This document shows positions 1 through 8,648 of a stretch of DNA of 64,000 bases, piece after piece. Positions within the stretch are counted from its first letter, which is position 1; every line of letters begins with the position of its first letter. This DNA comes from Caballeronia turbans (GTDB lineage: Bacteria > Pseudomonadota > Gammaproteobacteria > Burkholderiales > Burkholderiaceae). Under the pieces are notes generated by a model. It had not been told where the DNA came from. It did not search any database and saw nothing but the letters and a program-made list of their open reading frames with translations. The translations under genes were made by a program, and so were the position numbers. Location of the stretch: positions 1-64,000 of the forward strand of contig FCOD02000001.1 of assembly GCA_001544655.2 (NCBI GenBank), read 5' to 3'.

Positions 1-76
1 CGGCTCTTTAACCAACACTTCGTCATTCCTGAGCGACCAAAAACTTGATTCAACGAACTTCTAACTCAGCACACTA

Positions 77-141
77 GCGTTGCCCCTGTGCGGGGCGGCA
101 GTTACTTTCTTTGCTGCTGCAAAGAAAGTGACCAAAGAAAC
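77..141. repeat. Palindromic repeat with two hairpins
   Basis: A GC-rich core (GCCCCTGTGCGGGGC) is followed by a hairpin. Arm 102-114 pairs with arm 119-131 around a 4-base loop with one G-T mismatch. The core matches, in inverted orientation, the centre of the palindrome at 42551-42643. Repeats with a TTACTTTCTTTGC arm are common between genes in Burkholderia relatives, from general memory. A role in transcript ending or as a non-autonomous mobile repeat is inference. Confidence 0.6.
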
Positions 142-407
142 AGCTTCTCCCATCCAAAGTGCTTCATGCCGGCCGCCGCACAGGCGATTGACTTAATGGC
201 CCGGCAATAGCGAGTGCCCCCACAAAACGCCCGGGGCTTGGATCGCGCACGGTCTGTCACCTTGCGCTGGACGACAAACGGGTTCGGCGCGAAATAGCTC
301 CGGCCCGCTTTGCGGCCGATGGGTCAACCGGGTCCGCGTGTGCTCCCTTTTGATGGTTTCCCCCGCGTATCCCTCGGCAGCGGCGCGGTCCTAAAGAAAG
401 TAGGTGC

Positions 408-460
408 TGCCCCCACAGGGGGAACTATTAGACCGACACGAAAACGGGATCCAGCCGAAA
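408..460. repeat. Partial copy of the 42.6-kb palindromic repeat
   Basis: This segment shares the core hairpin (TGCCCCCACAGGGGGA) and the right arm around CGAAAACGGGATCC with the element at 42551-42643. The perfect left arm of that element is not present here, so it looks like a decayed or half copy. It ends about 150 bases upstream of the flavin monooxygenase gene. Confidence 0.65.
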
Positions 461-609
461 GTTTGCAATCGTCAAGAGCCAGCACCGGTCGACATACGGG
501 TAAACCTAAATTCAACCATATAAAACGACTTGTACAATGATGAACAGATAACCGAGAGCGAAGAAATTCGCGCGTGAGCCGAGCCAGGCTCGACGATGGA
601 GACGATCGA

Positions 610-2289
610 ATGTCCGTAAATTACGCCAGTCTGCGCTTTGAATACGAGCGCGCGCCCGAGCACGATGCGCCCGCGTCCTCGCCTTATCCCGTCGCCGTGG
701 TCGGCGCGGGCCCGGTCGGTCTTGCAACGGCCATCGACCTCGCCCAGCAAGGCGTGCGCACCGTGCTGCTCGACAACGACGACACGGTGTCGACCGGCTC
801 GCGCGCAATCTGCTTTGCCAAGCGCACGCTGGAAATTTTCGATCGCCTTGGCTGCGGCGACAGGATGATCGAGAAGGGCGTGAGCTGGAACGTCGGCAAG
901 GTATTTCTGCATGACGACCTCGTCTACACGTTCAATCTCTTGCCGGAAACAGGACATGCGCGGCCCGCGTTCATCAACTTGCAGCAGTACTACGTCGAAG
1001 GCTTTCTCGCCGAACGCGCGATGGAGCTGGAGCAACTGCAATTGCGCTGGAAGAGCACTGTCACCGGCGTCACGCAGCATGACGATCACGTCGAATTGCA
1101 GATCGAAACGCCCGATGGAAACTATTCGCTCAAGGCGCAGTATGTCGTGGCCGCCGATGGTGCCCGCAGCCCGATGCGCAAGTCCCTCGGTCTCGACAGC
1201 CACGGGCGCACGTTCAAAGATCGCTTCCTGATTGCCGACGTGAAGATGAAGGCGCCGTTTCCCACCGAGCGCTGGTTCTGGTTCGACCCGCCGTTTCATC
1301 GGAACCAGTCTGTGCTATTGCATCGTCAGCCGGATAACGTATGGCGCATCGACTTTCAGCTCGGCTGGGACGCGGACCCCGTCGCTGAAAAAGCGCCCGA
1401 GCGTGTGATTCCGCGCGTGAAGGCGCTGCTCGGCGAAGACGCCGAATTCGAACTGGAATGGGTGAGCGTGTACACGTTCTCGTGTCTGCGCATGGACAGC
1501 TTCAGACACGGGCGCATCATTTTTGCGGGCGATTCGGCCCACGGCGTGTCGCCATTCGGCGCGCGCGGTGCGAACAGCGGCGTGCAGGACGCGGACAATC
1601 TCGCGTGGAAACTCAGGCTCGTCGCGAACGGCGATGCGCCGCACACGCTGCTCGATACCTACGCGTCCGAACGCGAATACGCCGCCGACGAAAACATCCT
1701 CAACTCGACGCGCGCCACCGACTTCATCACCCCGAAGAGCGCGGTATCACGCCTCTTTCGCGATGCGACGCTCAATCTCGCGAAGGATTGCGCATTCGCG
1801 CGGCGCATGGCGAACAGCGGGCGTCTTTCGGTGCCCGCGGTGCTGCGCGACTCGACGCTCAATACACCCGACGCGGATGGCGATGCCTTCGATTGCGCGA
1901 TGATTCCCGGCGCGCCGTGCGTGGATGCGCCCGTGCGCGTCGATGACCGCGACGCATGGCTCTTGCCTCAGACTCACGGCGGCGCGTTCACGGGCATCTA
2001 TTTCTGCGGACTCGGTCACGGCCCGGAGGTTTGCGCGCAAAGCCTCGCGGCGTTGTCGAAGGCGCCGTTGCCCGTGCGTGCGCTGATCGTCGTGCCGAGA
2101 GGCATGACCTGCGCGGTGCCGGGCGTGACCGTGATCGAAGACGTGGAAGGCATGGTCGCGCATCGCTTCGATGCACGGCCCGGCACGTTCTATCTGCTGC
2201 GTCCCGATCAACATGTGTGCGCGCGCTGGCGCGCCTTCGATGCCGCATCGGTCGCAGCGGCGGTCAAACGTGCAACCTGCAACGGATGA
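610..2289 (+). CDS. FAD-dependent aromatic-ring monooxygenase (MhpA/PobA-like)
   Basis: A 559-residue class A flavoprotein monooxygenase that probably hydroxylates an aromatic ring using NAD(P)H and O2 in the cytosol. Visible features are an N-terminal FAD Rossmann motif (GAGPVG, about residues 32-37) and the second FAD motif GDSAHGVSPFGARG (about residue 306). The C-terminal part, about 150 residues, resembles the thioredoxin-like tail of phenol and 3-(3-hydroxyphenyl)propionate hydroxylases. The ATG at 610 has GGAGA 7 bases upstream, so a GTG at 574 is not needed. The stop overlaps the next gene by ATGA, which suggests translational coupling. The substrate cannot be read from the sequence; gentisate, benzoate or phenylpropionate-type acids are the family choices. 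Confidence 0.85.
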   Translation: MSVNYASLRFEYERAPEHDAPASSPYPVAVVGAGPVGLATAIDLAQQGVRTVLLDNDDTVSTGSRAICFAKRTLEIFDRLGCGDRMIEKGVSWNVGKVFLHDDLVYTFNLLPETGHARPAFINLQQYYVEGFLAERAMELEQLQLRWKSTVTGVTQHDDHVELQIETPDGNYSLKAQYVVAADGARSPMRKSLGLDSHGRTFKDRFLIADVKMKAPFPTERWFWFDPPFHRNQSVLLHRQPDNVWRIDFQLGWDADPVAEKAPERVIPRVKALLGEDAEFELEWVSVYTFSCLRMDSFRHGRIIFAGDSAHGVSPFGARGANSGVQDADNLAWKLRLVANGDAPHTLLDTYASEREYAADENILNSTRATDFITPKSAVSRLFRDATLNLAKDCAFARRMANSGRLSVPAVLRDSTLNTPDADGDAFDCAMIPGAPCVDAPVRVDDRDAWLLPQTHGGAFTGIYFCGLGHGPEVCAQSLAALSKAPLPVRALIVVPRGMTCAVPGVTVIEDVEGMVAHRFDARPGTFYLLRPDQHVCARWRAFDAASVAAAVKRATCNG

Positions 2290-2498
2290 TGAATCGTATG
2301 AAGCTCAATCTCGAACTGAATATCGCAGATCACGATGCGTTCTACGAGCGCCTCATCGACGCGCACAACGGACTCTCCGACGAAGCGAGCCAGATGCTCA
2401 ACGCGAAGCTCGTGCTGCTGCTCGCGAACCATATCGGCGATAACGACGTCTTGAAAGAAGCACTCGCGATGGCGCGTCACGGCCTCGCCGAAAGCTGA
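2286..2498 (+). CDS. DUF2783 domain protein
   Basis: A 70-residue acidic, helix-rich protein of the DUF2783 family. Members commonly follow a flavin monooxygenase gene, as here. Its first ATG overlaps the monooxygenase stop (ATGA), and in-frame ATGs at 2289 and 2298 are alternatives. No catalytic motif is visible. A role as small partner or stabiliser of the monooxygenase is inferred from neighbourhood only. The last 22 bases overlap the tail of mobB on the opposite strand. Confidence 0.75.
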   Translation: MMNRMKLNLELNIADHDAFYERLIDAHNGLSDEASQMLNAKLVLLLANHIGDNDVLKEALAMARHGLAES

Positions 2499-3019
2499 TC
2501 TTTCAGCACGATGCCCACGCGCTCGCAAATGAACGCGCCGATGCCCGCGATGTCATTCAGATCGAGTATCGGCAAGCTCGATTCGATCGCGGCGGCATCA
2601 TCGGTTGCAATTGCAACGATCTCCACATCGGTCTCGTAAAGCGGATCGCGGCCCGCCGAGGGCCGCACGACTTCGAGCCGCGGCATCGCTTCACGCGCGA
2701 ATCCCTCGACGATCACGAGGTCCGCGTGAGACAGCCGTGCTGCCAGTTCGGCAAGCGGCGGCTCCGCGTCGCCGTTCAATTCGCGCACGATCGCATACCG
2801 GTAAGGCGATGCGATCAGCACTTCCGCGGCGCCCGCGCGGCGAAAGCGCGCACTGTCCTTGCCCGGCGGCTCGAGTTCGATCGAGTGATGACTGTGCTTG
2901 ATGACATTGACCATGAGGCCGTGTGCGCGCAGCCACGGCAGCAGCGCTTCGATCAACGTGGTCTTGCCCTGGCCCGAGCGGCCCGAAATGCCGAAGAACG
3001 GCGGATGACGCGAATTCAT
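2477..3019 (-). CDS. mobB: Molybdopterin-guanine dinucleotide biosynthesis protein B
   Basis: A 180-residue P-loop GTPase of the MobB family, which assists MobA in attaching GMP to molybdopterin for DMSO-reductase-type molybdoenzymes. The Walker A motif GRSGQGKTT lies at residues 13-21. The family [10 protein letters not shown] segment sits near residue 55 and a hydrophobic DLVIVEGF strand near residue 100. Length matches the family. It stands alone here; mobA and moeA are not in the window. It is convergent with and slightly overlaps the DUF2783 gene. Confidence 0.92.
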   Translation of the reverse strand: MNSRHPPFFGISGRSGQGKTTLIEALLPWLRAHGLMVNVIKHSHHSIELEPPGKDSARFRRAGAAEVLIASPYRYAIVRELNGDAEPPLAELAARLSHADLVIVEGFAREAMPRLEVVRPSAGRDPLYETDVEIVAIATDDAAAIESSLPILDLNDIAGIGAFICERVGIVLKDQLSARP

Positions 3020-3192
3020 GCGTATGGTCGGCTGATTGAACTGGTTTCGATCAGACGAGTTTAACGGGTCGATGGCGAGCGTCGAGAAATCGCGCTATCG
3101 TCGGGCATTGCCTTTGCGGCAGTTCATGCCAAGCGCGCGCAACGCCTTTCCGACCCCATCGCGCAAGGCTCAGCAATCAAAGGATCTCCGAC

Positions 3193-5715
3193 ATGGCTGA
3201 AGACAATCCCAGCACCGCTCTCGCACCGCAGCAGTTCTCCGTCGACGTGATGCTCGAAAAATATGCCAAGGGCGACGAGACGCGCGTCGAGGATATTTAC
3301 CTGCGCGTGGCGCGCGGTGTCGCGCTTGCCGAGCCGAAAGAGTCGCGCGCGAAGATCGAAGCGGAGTTCGTCGATAACTTCAAGCGCGGCGCGCTCGGCG
3401 CGGGGCGCATCATGAGCGCGGCCGGCGCGGGCATCGACGCGACGCTCATCAATTGCTTCGTGCAGCCCGTAGGCGATGCGATACAGAACGTCGACAGCAA
3501 CGGCTTGCCGGGTATTTACGTCGCGCTGCTGCAGGCAGCCGAGACGATGCGTCGCGGCGGCGGCGTCGGGTATAACTTTTCGGCGATCCGTCCGCGCGGC
3601 GCGCGTGTGCATTCGACGGGATCGGCGGCATCGGGTCCATGCAGCTACATGGACGTGTTCGACGCATCGTGCCGCACGGTCGAAAGCGCGGGCTCGCGGC
3701 GCGGCGCGCAAATGGGCATTCTCGATTGCTCGCATCCCGATCTGCTCGAATTCATCGCGGCAAAACATACGAAAGGGCGCTGGAACAATTTCAATGTATC
3801 GGTCGCGGTGACCGATGAGTTCATGCAGGCCGTCGCCGACGACGCCACATGGCAGCTCGTGCACAAGGCCGAACCGTCACCGGCGCAGCGTGCCGCCGAG
3901 GACATGCACCAGCGCGAGGACGGCCTTTGGGTCTATCGCGAAGTGCAGGCGCGCGAAGTATGGAACACGATCATGCGCTCGACTTACGACGTCGCCGAGC
4001 CGGGTGTCGTGTTCATGTCGCGCATGAACGACGATAACAATCTGCGCGCGGTCGAATCGATTCGCGCGACCAATCCATGCGGCGAACAGCCGCTGCCCGC
4101 ATACGGCTGCTGCAATCTCGGTCCGCTCAATCTCACGCGCTTCGTGCACGATCCGTTCGCGCAGATGCGCGGCGGCGCGCCGTCCTTCGACTGGGACGGC
4201 CTTGCACGCACGACGCGCACGCAAGTGCGCTTTCTCGACGACGTGCTCGACGTCACGCTCTGGCCACTCGAAGAGCAGGCACGCGAAGCCGCAGCGAAGC
4301 GCCGCATCGGCGTGGGCTTTACCGGCCTCGGCGACACGCTCGTGATGCTCGGGCTTCGCTATGACGCGCAGGAAGGGCGCGACTTCGCCACGCGGGTCGC
4401 GCGCACGATGCGCGACGAGGCGTACCGCGCATCGGTCGAACTCGCGAAAGAGCGCGGCACGTTTCCGCTCTTCGATGCGAAGCATTATCTGGCAGAGGGC
4501 ACGTTCGCCTCGCGCCTGCCCGACGACATCAAGCGCGCGATACGCGAGCATGGCATTCGCAACAGTCATCTGCTGTCGATCGCGCCGACGGGCACCGTGA
4601 GCCTCGCGTTCGCGGACAACGCATCGAACGGCATCGAGCCGGCGTTCTCGTGGACCTATCAACGCACGAAACGCATGGCGGACGGTTCACGTCAGACCTT
4701 CCCCGTCGAAGATCACGCGTACCGGCTATATCGCGAGATGGGCGGCGACGTGAACGCGCTGCCCGACTATTTCATCAGCGCGCTGCAGATGTCCGCGCAC
4801 GATCACATGGAGATGATGGCCGCGGTGCAACCGTTCGTGGATACATCGATTTCGAAGACCGTGAACGTGCCCGCAGATTATCCATTCGACAAGTTTCAGG
4901 ATCTCTATTTCGAGGCATGGCGGCGCGGACTGAAGGGGCTTGCGACATATCGGCCGAACGAGACGCTGGGCGCGGTGCTCTCCGTCACGCCCGCCGAGAC
5001 GCCGAGCGATTCGCCCGACCCCGAACTCGATCTCGATCCGTTGCGCATTGCGATCGATCATCGGCCGAGAGGCGAGTTGCCCGCGATCATCGAGAAGGTC
5101 GAGTATCTGACGCAGGCGGGAAAGAAGTCGCTTTATCTCGCGGTCTCGTTCATCGAAGTGACGGGGCGTATCGGCGGCGAGGACGTGACGATCGAGCGGC
5201 CCATCGAGTTCTTCATTCCCACGGGGCAGCGCGACGAATCACAGCAATGGATCACGGCGACGATGCGTTCGCTGTCACTGGCCGCGCGCGGCGGTTTCGC
5301 GGCGCGCACGCTGCAGGACATGCGAAAAGTGTCGTGGGACCGCGGACAGGTGCGACTCGGCGATGTCGAACGGCTCGACGGACATCGCAGTCCGCGCTGG
5401 CACGATTCGGAAGTCGCCGCGTTAGCGTATGCGATCCAGCAGATTCTTTATCGTCGCGGTTTTCTCGACGCAGAAGGAAACCAGGTACCGTCGCGCGTGC
5501 TTGCGCGCAAGCGTGCCGATTGCGCGCCGCATCCGGTAGCTGTAGCCGATGAACGCGAGGAGGTATCCGAGGGTATCGCGGGAGGTGAGATCGATCCGCA
5601 TAGCCTTTCCCTGATGCACGGCCGGAAATGCGCGACGTGTGGTGCAAATGCAGTGATCCGCAAGGACGGCTGCGACTTCTGCACGGCATGCGGCGAAATC
5701 GGCGCGTGCGGTTGA
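3193..5715 (+). CDS. nrdJ: Adenosylcobalamin-dependent ribonucleotide reductase (class II)
   Basis: An 840-residue class II ribonucleotide reductase that makes deoxyribonucleotides using adenosylcobalamin instead of oxygen. The ten-stranded barrel core carries the family segment NPCGEQPL followed by YGCCNLG near residues 293-307, which holds the finger-loop thiyl cysteine. Also visible are a GGGVGYNFS substrate loop (about residue 118) and RIGVGFTGLGD (about residue 372). After about residue 620 comes a TSCPD-type domain, then a cysteine-rich tail (CATC, CDFC, CGEIGAC) that probably serves in re-reduction or zinc binding. The ATG at 3193 has an AAAGGA site about 12 bases upstream. A strong terminator follows. 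Its B12 need links it to the cob island. No B12 riboswitch was seen upstream. Confidence 0.93.
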   Translation: MAEDNPSTALAPQQFSVDVMLEKYAKGDETRVEDIYLRVARGVALAEPKESRAKIEAEFVDNFKRGALGAGRIMSAAGAGIDATLINCFVQPVGDAIQNVDSNGLPGIYVALLQAAETMRRGGGVGYNFSAIRPRGARVHSTGSAASGPCSYMDVFDASCRTVESAGSRRGAQMGILDCSHPDLLEFIAAKHTKGRWNNFNVSVAVTDEFMQAVADDATWQLVHKAEPSPAQRAAEDMHQREDGLWVYREVQAREVWNTIMRSTYDVAEPGVVFMSRMNDDNNLRAVESIRATNPCGEQPLPAYGCCNLGPLNLTRFVHDPFAQMRGGAPSFDWDGLARTTRTQVRFLDDVLDVTLWPLEEQAREAAAKRRIGVGFTGLGDTLVMLGLRYDAQEGRDFATRVARTMRDEAYRASVELAKERGTFPLFDAKHYLAEGTFASRLPDDIKRAIREHGIRNSHLLSIAPTGTVSLAFADNASNGIEPAFSWTYQRTKRMADGSRQTFPVEDHAYRLYREMGGDVNALPDYFISALQMSAHDHMEMMAAVQPFVDTSISKTVNVPADYPFDKFQDLYFEAWRRGLKGLATYRPNETLGAVLSVTPAETPSDSPDPELDLDPLRIAIDHRPRGELPAIIEKVEYLTQAGKKSLYLAVSFIEVTGRIGGEDVTIERPIEFFIPTGQRDESQQWITATMRSLSLAARGGFAARTLQDMRKVSWDRGQVRLGDVERLDGHRSPRWHDSEVAALAYAIQQILYRRGFLDAEGNQVPSRVLARKRADCAPHPVAVADEREEVSEGIAGGEIDPHSLSLMHGRKCATCGANAVIRKDGCDFCTACGEIGACG

Positions 5716-5725
5716 GTTGAATAAA

Positions 5726-5753
5726 AAAGGCGCGGGCTTTTGTCCGCGCCTTT
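5726..5753. terminator. Bidirectional intrinsic terminator
   Basis: A 10-bp perfect stem (AAAGGCGCGG with CCGCGCCTTT) encloses an 8-base loop, with an A-run before and a T-run after. It lies between convergent genes: nrdJ on the plus strand and the 49-residue gene on the minus strand. Confidence 0.9.
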
Positions 5754-5763
5754 CATGTCTCGC

Positions 5764-5913
5764 TCAGTGCGAGCGTTCAGTGCTCTCCTGCTTCGTCTCT
5801 TGCGCAACGGCCGGCGCATGCGCAGCGTGCTGCGTGAACGGGTGCCACACCGGCGTGAGTGAAGGCAGTTCGTCGAGAAGCGAGAACTGATCGAGTGACG
5901 TGTTTTCGAACAT
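5764..5913 (-). CDS. Small hypothetical protein (49 aa)
   Basis: A 49-residue frame lies downstream of the DUF4148 gene on the same strand. It starts at an ATG with AAGAGG about 6 bases upstream and stops just before the nrdJ terminator. It has an acidic and hydrophobic N-terminus and a His/Ala-rich C-terminus, with no membrane span or known motif. I do not recognise a family. Support is the ribosome site, the clean fit before a terminator and co-direction with the upstream gene. It could still be a chance frame. Confidence 0.5.
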   Translation of the reverse strand: MFENTSLDQFSLLDELPSLTPVWHPFTQHAAHAPAVAQETKQESTERSH

Positions 5914-5945
5914 GATGGCCTCTTGAATCCTTTCTGACGCGACGA

Positions 5946-6317
5946 TCAGCGCGTCGTCACATTGCCTTGCGCCGCCGAGCCATTGGCGTACTCGACGATC
6001 TCGCGGTTGCGCGCTTCCGCCTGCGCCGCATCGCGTGCGCGTTGCTCGCTTTGCGCAGCGACGGCATCGCCCCACATGCCGCGTTCCGGATACGAGTTGC
6101 GATTCAATGCCGGCAGGGAGCCGTTCGAATACGCTGCAACGAGTTCGGCACGCACCTGGGCGCGCGTCTTGGGCGTATCGCTCGAGGTCGCTTCCGTCTG
6201 CGTCTGGACCTGATACGTGCCTGCGCGGCCGATGCCTTGGCCGCCTTCCGCGAATGCGGTAGTCGTGACGACAGCGGAGATGGCTGCGAGAGAAAATCCC
6301 GTGATGAGCTGTTTCAT
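5946..6317 (-). CDS. DUF4148 family secreted protein
   Basis: A 123-residue protein with an N-terminal signal peptide (hydrophobic run from about residue 4, cleavage after AFA). The mature part matches DUF4148: the motif KTRAQVRAELVAAYSNG is followed by a YPER segment. These small periplasmic proteins occur in many copies in Burkholderiaceae and their function is unknown. The start at 6317 is preferred over an upstream in-frame ATG because AAGGAG lies 8 bases before it. It probably shares a transcript with the 49-residue gene downstream. Confidence 0.85.
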   Translation of the reverse strand: MKQLITGFSLAAISAVVTTTAFAEGGQGIGRAGTYQVQTQTEATSSDTPKTRAQVRAELVAAYSNGSLPALNRNSYPERGMWGDAVAAQSEQRARDAAQAEARNREIVEYANGSAAQGNVTTR

Positions 6318-6521
6318 GCTTGCGACTCCTTTCATTCCGATTGCGGCGTGCGGGCAATTGCGAATTGCAATTGGAAAATGAGCACGCTGCGTTGGGAGTG
6401 AATGTAGTCGCGCGGCACACGCGGATAAATGCCGTATCCGCGAATAGATTTATCGATTTCGGCGAATAATGGCGCGAGGGCTTGTTGGGCGGGCGTTTGC
6501 ACCGCCCCGGAAGATAATCGG

Positions 6522-7532
6522 CTATGCGACGATATCTTCGGTGCCCGCGACTTCAGGCGTGCCGTGCCGCACGATGGTCGGCGATGACGTGCTCGTAGGA
6601 AGGCAGCGTTCTTCCGCATCCTTCTGGCCTTGCAGAAGCGGGCAGCGTTCGAACAATTCGGCTGCCCAGTCGACGAACACGCGCACCTTCGGCGACAGAT
6701 GCCGGTTATGCGGATACACCGCGGAAATCGGCATTGGCAGCGGATTCCATTGCGGCAGCACTTCGACGAGCTCGCCCGCCCGCAGATGCGGCAACGCCAT
6801 GAAACGCGGCACCTGAATGATGCCGACGCCCTTCAGCCCGCAACTGAGATACGCTTCCGCGTCGTTCACCGCGATCATGCCGCGCATCTTCACTTCGATG
6901 GTTTCGTCGTCGATGACGAAATCCATATCCATGACGCGCCCGGTGCGGCTCGAAAAATAATTCACCGCCGTGTGATTCTGCAAATCCTCGATCGTTCTCG
7001 GCGTGCCGTTGCGTTCGAGATATTGCGGGGCCGCTACCGTCACGCCCTGAAACACGCCGATACGGCGCGCAACGAGACTCGAATCCTGCAGCGTGCCCAC
7101 GCGAATCACGCAATCGACGCCTTCCTGAATGAGATCGACCGGCTTGTCGCCAAAGCCCATCATCAACTCGATCTCCGGATAGCGCGTATGGAAATCGCAT
7201 AGCTGCGGCATCACGATGAGCCGCCCGATCGCCCCCGGCATATCCACACGCAACTTGCCGTGCGGACCCTTTCCGTTGTTCGAGAACGAGCCTTCGGCTT
7301 CCTCGATGTCCGCGAGGATGCGCACGCAGCGCTCGTAATACGCGGCGCCATCGGGTGTGAGATTGAGCCTGCGTGTCGTGCGCTGAAGCAGACGCACGTT
7401 CAGATGCGCTTCCAGATTCTGAATGATCGTCGTGACGGAGGCGCGCGGCAGATTGAGCGTATCCGCTGCGCGCGAAAAGCTATTGGTGTCCACGACGCGG
7501 GTGAATACCTGCATTGCTTGTAGCCGATCCAT
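6522..7532 (-). CDS. ceoR: LysR-type regulator of the CeoAB-OpcM efflux operon
   Basis: A 336-residue LysR-family transcription factor. The N-terminal winged helix-turn-helix spans about residues 4-62 (FSRAADTLNLPRASVT is the recognition region), and a periplasmic-binding-fold effector domain follows. It is divergent from llpE-ceoA-ceoB-opcM across 218 bases, the arrangement of the salicylate-responsive ceo locus of Burkholderia cenocepacia, where CeoR controls the pump. A TTCGGT-GCG-ACCGAA box with T-N11-A form lies between the genes. By analogy it may sense salicylate or a related aromatic acid. The symbol is given by locus synteny. Confidence 0.8.
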   Translation of the reverse strand: MDRLQAMQVFTRVVDTNSFSRAADTLNLPRASVTTIIQNLEAHLNVRLLQRTTRRLNLTPDGAAYYERCVRILADIEEAEGSFSNNGKGPHGKLRVDMPGAIGRLIVMPQLCDFHTRYPEIELMMGFGDKPVDLIQEGVDCVIRVGTLQDSSLVARRIGVFQGVTVAAPQYLERNGTPRTIEDLQNHTAVNYFSSRTGRVMDMDFVIDDETIEVKMRGMIAVNDAEAYLSCGLKGVGIIQVPRFMALPHLRAGELVEVLPQWNPLPMPISAVYPHNRHLSPKVRVFVDWAAELFERCPLLQGQKDAEERCLPTSTSSPTIVRHGTPEVAGTEDIVA

Positions 7533-7623
7533 GTTCTCTCACCTTCTTTACTTAGCGACGCAACTATTTAAGCGAGCGCTAAAAAATAACGGAATGAACG
7601 ATCGCAAGGGATAACCACGATTG

Positions 7624-7638
7624 TTCGGTGCGACCGAA
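7624..7638. promoter_or_regulatory. Putative CeoR/LysR operator
   Basis: A perfect 6-bp inverted repeat (TTCGGT and ACCGAA) with a 3-base centre, containing a T-N11-A LysR box, lies in the divergent ceoR-llpE gap of 218 bases (7533-7750). Position and symmetry suit a regulator-binding site serving both directions. Binding is inferred. Confidence 0.55.
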
Positions 7639-7750
7639 TTGTGTTGCCGGATTATAGGCATTTATTAAAAAAGGCGCGGACTCCAGAATTCGCAGCATCG
7701 CAACTTATGCGTGCAGGCCTTGCAGCACAGGCCTTGCACCGGAAATAACC

Positions 7751-8569
7751 ATGGCATCACTGTTGGATCTGGAGTCGAGCCCCCGCTTGTGCATCGAAGA
7801 TGTGCACATCACGGGACACACGCAACCCATCACGCTGCGCAGCTATCGTCCCGCATCGGATGGCACGGTGTTGCCCATCGTTCTTTACTTCCACGGCGGC
7901 GGTTTTATTCGCGGAGGGCTCGACGACGCGGATATTGCCGCCGCGACGATCGCACGCGATACGCCCGCGTGGGTCGTATCGGTCGGCTATTCGCTCGCGC
8001 CGGCGTTTCCGTTTCCGGCCGCGCCCGAGGACGGCTATCGCGCGGCGCAATGGGCCGTCGCGCAGGCCCGCGCGCAGCGCGCCGATCCGCAGCGTATCGG
8101 CGTCGCCGGTCATGACGCGGGCGGCAATCTCGCGACTTGCGTCGCTGCCATCGCACGTGATCGCGGCGATATTCGCATGTCCGCGCAAGCGCTGCTCGCG
8201 CCGCTGCTCGATCCGAGCATGACGCGTCTCGCCGACGAACGCAAAGTGCTGTGCCCCGATTTCGAAGCATGCGAATGCGCGCAGTGGTATCGCGCGTATC
8301 TGCCAAATGCTTCGCAACGCCTGCATCCGTATGCCGCGCCGCTCGAGTCGCGCCGTCTCGGCGGCTTGCCGCCAGCGATCATCGCGAGCGCCGAGCACGA
8401 CCTCCTGCATATCGAAGCGGAGAAATACGCGGGCGAACTGATCGCGGCGGGCGTGCCGACCGAGGTTACGCGTCATGGCAAGACGTCCCATCAGGCGCTC
8501 GCCGCGCATCCCGATGCGCTCGCCGACGTCGTGACGTTCTTCAGAAAACGGCTGGCGCGCGCGAAGTAA
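7751..8569 (+). CDS. llpE: LlpE-like alpha/beta hydrolase of the ceo efflux operon
   Basis: A 272-residue hydrolase-fold protein of the hormone-sensitive-lipase type, with the oxyanion motif HGGG at residues 48-51. A probable acid is Asp217 in the EHDLL segment and a probable histidine is His247. The nucleophile elbow reads G-H-D-A-G-G (residues 120-125): Asp122 stands where GDSAGG enzymes have Ser. GxDxG elbows are typical of epoxide hydrolases and haloalkane dehalogenases, so ordinary esterase activity is doubtful. It is first gene of the efflux operon and matches the lipase-like LlpE position of the B. cenocepacia ceo locus. No signal peptide is seen, so it is probably cytosolic. Confidence 0.8.
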   Translation: MASLLDLESSPRLCIEDVHITGHTQPITLRSYRPASDGTVLPIVLYFHGGGFIRGGLDDADIAAATIARDTPAWVVSVGYSLAPAFPFPAAPEDGYRAAQWAVAQARAQRADPQRIGVAGHDAGGNLATCVAAIARDRGDIRMSAQALLAPLLDPSMTRLADERKVLCPDFEACECAQWYRAYLPNASQRLHPYAAPLESRRLGGLPPAIIASAEHDLLHIEAEKYAGELIAAGVPTEVTRHGKTSHQALAAHPDALADVVTFFRKRLARAK

Positions 8570-8648
8570 ATACGGAAGCAAGCGCAAGAAACGGCGCGCA
8601 TCGCACGCAATACACAACAACAATCTCAACGCAACCGGAGCTCTCACC

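Larger units (their letters stand above)
1..609. other. Intergenic stretch without a convincing gene
   Basis: No open frame here has a protein-like composition, a ribosome site and a recognisable family. The stretch holds two palindromic repeat relics (77-141 and 408-460) separated by GC-rich sequence. A 76-residue frame at 310-540 is very basic and runs through the second repeat, so I treat it as a repeat translation. The start of the next gene is fixed by a GGAGA ribosome site at 598-602. Confidence 0.6.

Noticed and set aside
310-540. 76-residue plus-strand frame
   Set aside because: It is very basic, lacks a ribosome site and reads through the repeat at 408-460; I judge it a repeat translation, not a gene.
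574-609. Upstream GTG start for the flavin monooxygenase
   Set aside because: The ATG at 610 has a GGAGA ribosome site at the right spacing; the extra 12 residues are not family-like.
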